The notes below the pieces were generated by a model that saw only the letters and a list, made by a program, of their open reading frames with translations, did not search any database and was not told the DNA's origin. The translations under genes and the position numbers were made by a program. DNA of 10,384 nt from JACNLN01 sp964626495 (GTDB lineage Bacteria > Fidelibacterota > Marinisomatia > Marinisomatales > CAZVFT01), in NCBI GenBank assembly GCA_964626495.1, contig CAZVFT010000086.1, positions 1 to 10,384 of the forward strand. The letters are read 5' to 3'. Of the stretch, positions 7,029 to 10,384 are shown one piece after another (the first letter of the stretch is position 1; each line of letters opens with the position of its first letter).

Positions 7029-7646
7029 ATGAAAAAACTAATTTGGATCGCAATTTTTGGCATTGCTTTTGGGTTGGTAGAGGCAGTCATCGTCATTTAT
7101 CTGCGTATGAACTACTATCCTGAAGGGTTTACATTTCCATTGAAGATGATACCTGAAAGAGTTCTGCTCATAGAAGTCATTCGAGAGGCAGCAACAGTTG
7201 TAATGCTAACATCATTTGGCGTTCTTGTAGGGAAGACCGGGATCGGAAGGCTTGGGGTCTTTTTAATGACATTTGGGGTGTGGGATATATTTTACTATAT
7301 TTGGCTTAAAATATTCATTCACTGGCCAGCCTCTTTAATGGATTGGGATATCTTGTACCTGATTCCCGTTCCATGGATAGCACCGGTTCTTGCTCCAATC
7401 CTTGTGAGCGTCGGACTTATTACCTGTGGCGGGTGGATAATTGTTCAGGAAGACAGGAGAGCTCCCATTAAAACAAAGCCGGTAGATTGGGCAGTCGAGT
7501 CGATTGCCGGCGCACTGATTGTTGCGTCATTTATTGTTAATTATGAATCATCCGTGCCAGAGGTCTATCCGTGGTGGTTGTTTTTTATCGGATTGGTTGG
7601 TGGTGTCGGGTATTTTATCTGGCGAGCAACCCATAGACGGGTATGA
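7029..7646 (+). CDS. Unnamed multi-pass inner-membrane protein
   Basis: A 205-aa integral membrane protein of no named family that I can assign. The ATG has GAGG 7 nt upstream, a good start. Hydrophobic segments lie near residues 4-24 (IWIAIFGIAFGLVEAVIVIYL), 53-68, 74-98, 109-137, 156-171 and 182-198, giving about five or six helices. Conserved-looking features are Glu18 inside the first helix, Glu49-Arg52-Glu53 before the second, and an aromatic-rich block from 'WDIFYYIWLK' (85-94) through 'WPASLMDWDILYL' (99-111) and 'PVPWIAPVLAP' (113-123). Charged residues within helices and many Trp/Pro residues suggest a functional membrane site rather than a plain anchor. I recall similar uncharacterised proteins across diverse bacteria, but that cannot be tested here. 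It begins 48 bp after the lipoprotein stop, so it may be co-transcribed. Function unknown. Confidence 0.8.
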   Translation: MKKLIWIAIFGIAFGLVEAVIVIYLRMNYYPEGFTFPLKMIPERVLLIEVIREAATVVMLTSFGVLVGKTGIGRLGVFLMTFGVWDIFYYIWLKIFIHWPASLMDWDILYLIPVPWIAPVLAPILVSVGLITCGGWIIVQEDRRAPIKTKPVDWAVESIAGALIVASFIVNYESSVPEVYPWWLFFIGLVGGVGYFIWRATHRRV

Positions 7647-7695
7647 GAAATTTCGGAGTAAAATGCCTGCCCACCAGAGCTTTAGCATAGGGGGG

Positions 7696-7716
7696 CCTGT
7701 CCGGTTCCTGACGGAA
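7696..7716 (+). repeat. 21-bp dispersed repeat, copy 2 (3' of the membrane-protein gene)
   Basis: CCTGTCCGG-TTCC-TGACGGAA, matching the copy at 15-35 in 19 of 21 positions when both are read in the direction of the gene before them. It begins 50 bp after the stop of the membrane-protein gene. Conserved outer halves with a variable centre are what a structured RNA or protein-binding site would show, but two copies are too few to conclude this. Confidence 0.6.
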
Positions 7717-7768
7717 TGAAGTCAAGCAGATGCTGGACGGAATCATTTTTAAACTACAGGTATTTCTA

Positions 7769-7798
7769 TTGTGTTGTTTGTGCTTTCCTATATATAAT
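7769..7798 (+). promoter_or_regulatory. Candidate sigma-70-like promoter for ssb
   Basis: TTGTGT (7769-7774), an 18-bp spacer and a perfect TATAAT (7793-7798). Transcription from here would give a leader of about 175 nt before ssb. The AT-rich setting makes a chance TATAAT fairly likely, and some FCB bacteria use a different housekeeping promoter consensus. Confidence 0.3.
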
Positions 7799-7981
7799 AC
7801 GTCGTTCCATCGCAGTGTCCAGCTTACGATTGAGAGAAGGCAGTTAAAAAACAGGATTATTCATAAAAATGTATGACGAAAAGAAATTAACAGAAATTAT
7901 CACTTGATTTAAAAAGTATCATTGCGCATATTCTGATGAGCCAATTAACTCACAACCCCGCAAAATAATAAGGAGGCAACA

Positions 7982-8380
7982 ATGCAAAAAGGTAGCATAA
8001 ACAGAGTGATTCTTGTTGGATATCTTGGAGCAGATCCGGAAAGTCGCTATACTCCATCTGGGACAGCCACAACAAACTTTAATTTAGCGACAAACGAGTC
8101 GTGGCGAGATAAAGAGGGAGAGATCAAGGAACATACGGAGTGGCACCGGTGCACGCTATTTGGCAAGTCGGCAGAGATGGCAAAGGAATATTTAAAGAAG
8201 GGTCAGATGGTATATATAGAGGGTCGTCTCAGGACGCGAAGCTGGGAAGACGATGATGGAGTCAAGCGTTACGCAACGGATGTGAATTGTGATATGTTTA
8301 CTATGCTGGGTAAAAGACCAGAAGGAGGAGCTGCCAGCGGAGCTTCAGAGAAAGGGGAAGAAGAGGATATTCCGTTCTGA
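7982..8380 (+). CDS. ssb: Single-stranded DNA-binding protein SSB
   Basis: Binds single-stranded DNA during replication, recombination and repair, and recruits partner proteins through its C-terminal tip. It is 132 aa. An OB-fold fills residues 1 to about 110, with the family's 'NRVILVGYLGADPESRYTPSG' start (7-27), 'FNLATNESW' (35-43), 'EWHRCTLFGKSAEMAKEYLKKG' (53-74), and 'VYIEGRLRTRSWED' (76-89). A short Gly/Ala/Ser/Glu linker leads to the acidic tip EEEDIPF, the canonical protein-interaction motif. It is shorter than E. coli SSB (about 178 aa) because the linker is brief, a common bacterial form. AAGGAGG lies 6 nt before the ATG, the strongest ribosome site in the window. It appears to be a single-gene unit, closed by a hairpin; it is not next to rpsF or rpsR as in many genomes. 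Confidence 0.97.
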   Translation: MQKGSINRVILVGYLGADPESRYTPSGTATTNFNLATNESWRDKEGEIKEHTEWHRCTLFGKSAEMAKEYLKKGQMVYIEGRLRTRSWEDDDGVKRYATDVNCDMFTMLGKRPEGGAASGASEKGEEEDIPF

Positions 8381-8392
8381 ACCTGAAATCGT

Positions 8393-8439
8393 AAAATAGG
8401 AGCGTCCGCCTGTCACTAGATTGGTCAGTTCCTATTTTT
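8393..8439 (+). terminator. Probable intrinsic terminator after ssb
   Basis: AAAATAGGAGC (8393-8403) pairs with GTTCCTATTTT (8428-8438) in an 11-bp stem with one G-T wobble, and the 3' arm forms a run of five T (8435-8439). It begins 13 nt after the ssb stop. The 24-nt loop is longer than usual and the stem has an AT-rich base, so efficiency is uncertain. Because of the A-run on the 5' side it could also act on the opposite strand. Confidence 0.6.
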
Positions 8440-8482
8440 ATATTTAGACTTAAATAAGACATCATATGAATTATCCGGACTA

Positions 8483-8929
8483 ATGAGAATATCTGTTAGC
8501 AGTGATGAGTATACTCATCTAGTAAATGTTGTGCTTCAGGAGCTGGACAAGCGTGGTCACGACGCGTTTTATATCGGACCCGAAGAGGGGGAATCTGCTG
8601 ACTGGCCAGAAGTCACCGTTCGAGCGGTACAATCAGTTGTGAATAAGACAGCCGATGAGGCTGTTGTCATGTGCTGGACGGGAACCGGCGCATCCATAGC
8701 CGCCAACAAAATTCAAGGCATACGAGCAGCCCTGTGCCACGACGCTGAAACAGCGAGGGGTGCTCGCACCTGGAACCATGCCAATGTTCTTGCCCTGAGT
8801 CTTCGAACTACCTCGGAAGCTGTTGTAAAAGAAATCTTAGACGCCTGGTTTAATACACATTACAGCGAAGATGAGTGGAACCTGACGCAGATCGAACGAA
8901 TCAAAGAGATTGAAAAGAATAATTTGTAA
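8483..8929 (+). CDS. RpiB/LacA/LacB-family sugar-phosphate isomerase homologue with altered active site
   Basis: Homologue of ribose-5-phosphate isomerase B and galactose-6-phosphate isomerase subunits, cytoplasmic, 148 aa, the usual length. It keeps the Rossmann-like core: 'MRISVSSDE' (1-9), 'CWTGTGASIAANKIQGIRAALC' style residues at 64-85 with Cys64 at the catalytic-cysteine position of E. coli RpiB, and 'NVLALSLR' (101-108). Compared with E. coli RpiB as I recall it, the active-site 'DH' near the N-terminus is Asp8-Glu9, and the 'RQHN' histidine (His99 there) is Trp97, giving 'RTWNHAN'. It therefore probably belongs to a divergent subgroup with a different substrate, so I withhold the symbol rpiB. 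The ATG at 8483 has no strong ribosome site. It lies 102 bp after ssb, beyond a terminator. Confidence 0.88.
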   Translation: MRISVSSDEYTHLVNVVLQELDKRGHDAFYIGPEEGESADWPEVTVRAVQSVVNKTADEAVVMCWTGTGASIAANKIQGIRAALCHDAETARGARTWNHANVLALSLRTTSEAVVKEILDAWFNTHYSEDEWNLTQIERIKEIEKNNL

Positions 8930-9074
8930 TATTTAGAGAATCGCTGGCTGTTAGACTTGTCAGGTTTGATTTAATCCGTCAACTTATCTCGGGTAGGAGC
9001 TTCTGACGCTAAACTGTAAATTAATCTAATTGGTCTTTACTCAAGGTTTAGTCAGCACTACAGAGGTGGATAAA

Positions 9075-9086
9075 GGTGGCTCCACC
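9075..9086 (-). terminator. Short hairpin between convergent genes, possible terminator
   Basis: GGTGG-CT-CCACC (GGTG/CACC with a 4-nt loop) lies 18 nt past the stop of the minus-strand dehalogenase-like gene. On that strand it is followed by TTTAT, a weak T-tract. The stem is short, so this is a tentative call. Confidence 0.3.
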
Positions 9087-9103
9087 ACAGGTAGGTTCCG
9101 TTA

Positions 9104-10369
9104 TTAAACCGACCGATTAAGCGGGTCTATAAAATGAGGTCGAGGTGCCCCGCTAAATTTACCATAGAAGAGCTTATCCGCTTTTGTCATCAGCGATTGA
9201 TGGGGCCCTTTTATAGTGGCTAAATAAGCCATGGATTTATGAAACCACGTTCTGGGCTTTGTCCAGGGACAGGTTGCCATGCATAGACTGCAATCCGTAC
9301 CTACTGTGTGCCAGAAGCGGTAGCATTTTTGTTCGTCTATTTTCCATTTTTTAATGCCATTGAACTCAACTTTGTCACCCACAGGGATAGCGCCAACGGG
9401 ACAGTTTTCCGCACAGACTTTGCAGGAATTACAGAAGGATTGGACGCCAATGTCAACAGGTTTGTCTAGAGTCAAAGGCATGTCTGTAGTGACTACGGAT
9501 ATACGTGTGCTCAATCCGAATTCTCTGGTGAGCAGGTAGCCAGCACGGGAAAGCTCACCCAGACCACAGTCCACAGCAACCGGCACTGCAATTACTCTGT
9601 AGTTATACAGATGATGAGCCCGAGCTGAAAAACCCAACATACGGATATACTTAGCCAGTTGAATCGAAACCCAGACACCAATACTATACCCATTGGCTGT
9701 CGCCACCAAGATTGGGAAGTCTGGGGCACACTGGATCAGATCGTAATTCATCTGGAAGTCCATGGCAATCGCGTTGGCGTGCTTGCGAAGGTCAATTGGT
9801 GTCCCCCACGGTTGGAAACCGTCGCGGTTGCCGAATGAGCGACCGACATGGCTGTAAACCCACTTCTGCCATAATGGTCCGACCCCGACTAAATCAGCTC
9901 CTAAAAATTGAGCAAGAGACTTAACTTTCTCAGTGGCTCGTTCAGGCGCCATCTCTATCTTGTCGGGAGATGGTTTTCCGCCTACAAAGGACTCAGTACT
10001 GATTTTTCTAATCTCTTCAAGTTGAGCCTTGAACATGGCAAAATCAACACCACCTGTTTCTCTCAGCCAGTCCTTATTGCCAACCTTTTTATCGTATTGT
10101 AGATATTCCGGGTGTGTTTTGTAGTAAGTCTTATATTCTGGACTGTCTGTGCCAAAGTATCTGAATAAATCTTTCCGAGCAAACACGATGTCGCGCTCAT
10201 CCCGTTGCTTGATGTTGCCGACCCTATCTTTTTCATAGGTGGGGACATCAACCTCTTTTGCCAGTGGAATTGCTCTGATTACTGCTTTCTTGAGTTTTGA
10301 CAAAACCGTAAACAATTGCGTTTTTCTAGTTGAAATGGTTAATGATTGTATCCTTTCAATAACCCACAA
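9104..10369 (-). CDS. Reductive-dehalogenase-like (RdhA/QueG-related) iron-sulfur protein, 5' end uncertain
   Basis: A predicted cobamide-dependent reductase of the reductive dehalogenase superfamily, 421 codons as read. The C-terminal part carries two 4Fe-4S motifs: F-C-x2-C-x2-C-x3-C-P (Cys313, 316, 319, 323) and C-x10-C-x2-C-x3-C-P (Cys349, 360, 363, 367). Before them, 'VAVDCGLGELSRAGYLLTREFG' style residues and 'VVTTDMPLTLDKPVDIGVQ' match the conserved RdhA region at the cobalamin/active site, and 'GADLVGVG' recalls QueG. No twin-arginine signal is visible, and no RdhB anchor gene lies downstream, so it resembles the cytoplasmic non-respiratory type. The true start is unclear: the TTG at 10369 lies inside a perfect palindrome, the frame stays open to the window edge, and no in-frame ATG or good ribosome site precedes the conserved part (from about residue 35). 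The gene may be cut by the edge. Substrate unknown. Confidence 0.82.
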   Translation of the reverse strand: MWVIERIQSLTISTRKTQLFTVLSKLKKAVIRAIPLAKEVDVPTYEKDRVGNIKQRDERDIVFARKDLFRYFGTDSPEYKTYYKTHPEYLQYDKKVGNKDWLRETGGVDFAMFKAQLEEIRKISTESFVGGKPSPDKIEMAPERATEKVKSLAQFLGADLVGVGPLWQKWVYSHVGRSFGNRDGFQPWGTPIDLRKHANAIAMDFQMNYDLIQCAPDFPILVATANGYSIGVWVSIQLAKYIRMLGFSARAHHLYNYRVIAVPVAVDCGLGELSRAGYLLTREFGLSTRISVVTTDMPLTLDKPVDIGVQSFCNSCKVCAENCPVGAIPVGDKVEFNGIKKWKIDEQKCYRFWHTVGTDCSLCMATCPWTKPRTWFHKSMAYLATIKGPHQSLMTKADKLFYGKFSGAPRPHFIDPLNRSV

Positions 10370-10384
10370 CTTAAGTTGTGGGTT
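10361..10384. repeat. Perfect 24-bp palindrome at the right edge
   Basis: AACCCACAACTT (10361-10372) is followed directly by its exact reverse complement AAGTTGTGGGTT (10373-10384), ending with the last base of the window. Hairpins with AACCCAC...GTGGGTT arms are familiar at the ends of IS200/IS605-type elements and their REP-like derivatives, so this may mark the edge of such an element. No transposase lies inside the window. It overlaps the uncertain 5' end of the dehalogenase-like gene. Confidence 0.75.

Larger units (their letters stand above)
7647..7981. other. 335-bp intergenic region upstream of ssb
   Basis: No gene seen. It starts with a GC-rich stretch (about 7663-7716) containing GCCTGCCCACC and, after AGCTTTAGC, a run of G residues, resembling a decayed hairpin repeat, followed by the 21-bp repeat copy 2. 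An 8-bp direct repeat GACGGAAT occurs at 7710-7717 and 7736-7743. The rest is AT-rich and holds a candidate promoter for ssb with a leader of roughly 170 nt. Confidence 0.5.

Noticed and set aside
8466..8483. Five-codon upstream frame (ATG 8466 to TAA 8483) ending in a TAATG overlap with the RpiB-like start.
   Set aside because: Very short, no clear ribosome site, and such frames arise easily by chance; kept out of the feature list.
41..10369. CRISPR array, tRNA, rRNA, toxin-antitoxin pair, restriction-modification or phage module.
   Set aside because: No regularly spaced direct repeats, no cloverleaf or rRNA-like stretch, and none of the genes belongs to known defence families; the two copies of the 21-bp repeat are more than 7 kb apart.

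Overview
The window (about 10.4 kb, moderate GC) looks like a bacterial chromosome segment from the Fibrobacterota-Chlorobiota-Bacteroidota (FCB) superphylum or an allied lineage such as Neomarinimicrobiota. The case rests on a TonB-dependent receptor with an N-terminal carboxypeptidase-regulatory-like domain, followed by a DUF4249-type lipoprotein with Asp-rich calcium-loop-like motifs. The lineage is inferred from gene types only; there is no rRNA or tRNA gene.

Layout. 41-487 (-): Hsp20 small heat shock protein. 777-1427 (+): class I SAM methyltransferase, convergent with and overlapping by 75 bp a WaaP/KdkA-like lipopolysaccharide kinase at 1353-2159 (-). 2160-2777: a non-coding gap with a decayed palindromic repeat. 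2778-6980 (+): a probable operon of a CoA-pyrophosphatase-like Nudix hydrolase, joined by an ATGA overlap to a TonB-dependent receptor, then a DUF4249-like lipoprotein. 7029-7646 (+): an unnamed multi-pass membrane protein, probably still in the same transcription unit. 7647-7981: a non-coding gap with repeats and a candidate promoter. 7982-8380 (+): ssb, followed by a hairpin terminator. 8483-8929 (+): an RpiB/LacAB-family protein with altered active-site positions. 9104-10369 (-): a reductive-dehalogenase-like protein with two 4Fe-4S motifs and no Tat signal. Its reading frame is open to the window edge and runs through a perfect 24-bp palindrome.

How the genes fit together. The receptor and lipoprotein probably form an outer-membrane uptake pair for an unknown ligand, and the Nudix enzyme is translationally coupled to the receptor. 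The methyltransferase and kinase both suit cell-envelope glycolipid modification. The remaining genes (Hsp20, SSB, RpiB-like, dehalogenase-like) look like independent neighbours.

I see no clear defence island, CRISPR array, complete transposon or phage. The most useful leads are small: a 21-bp repeat found 3' of two unrelated genes in the same gene-relative orientation, the palindrome at the right edge, the changed catalytic positions of the RpiB homologue, and acidic calcium-loop-like motifs in both members of the receptor/lipoprotein pair.
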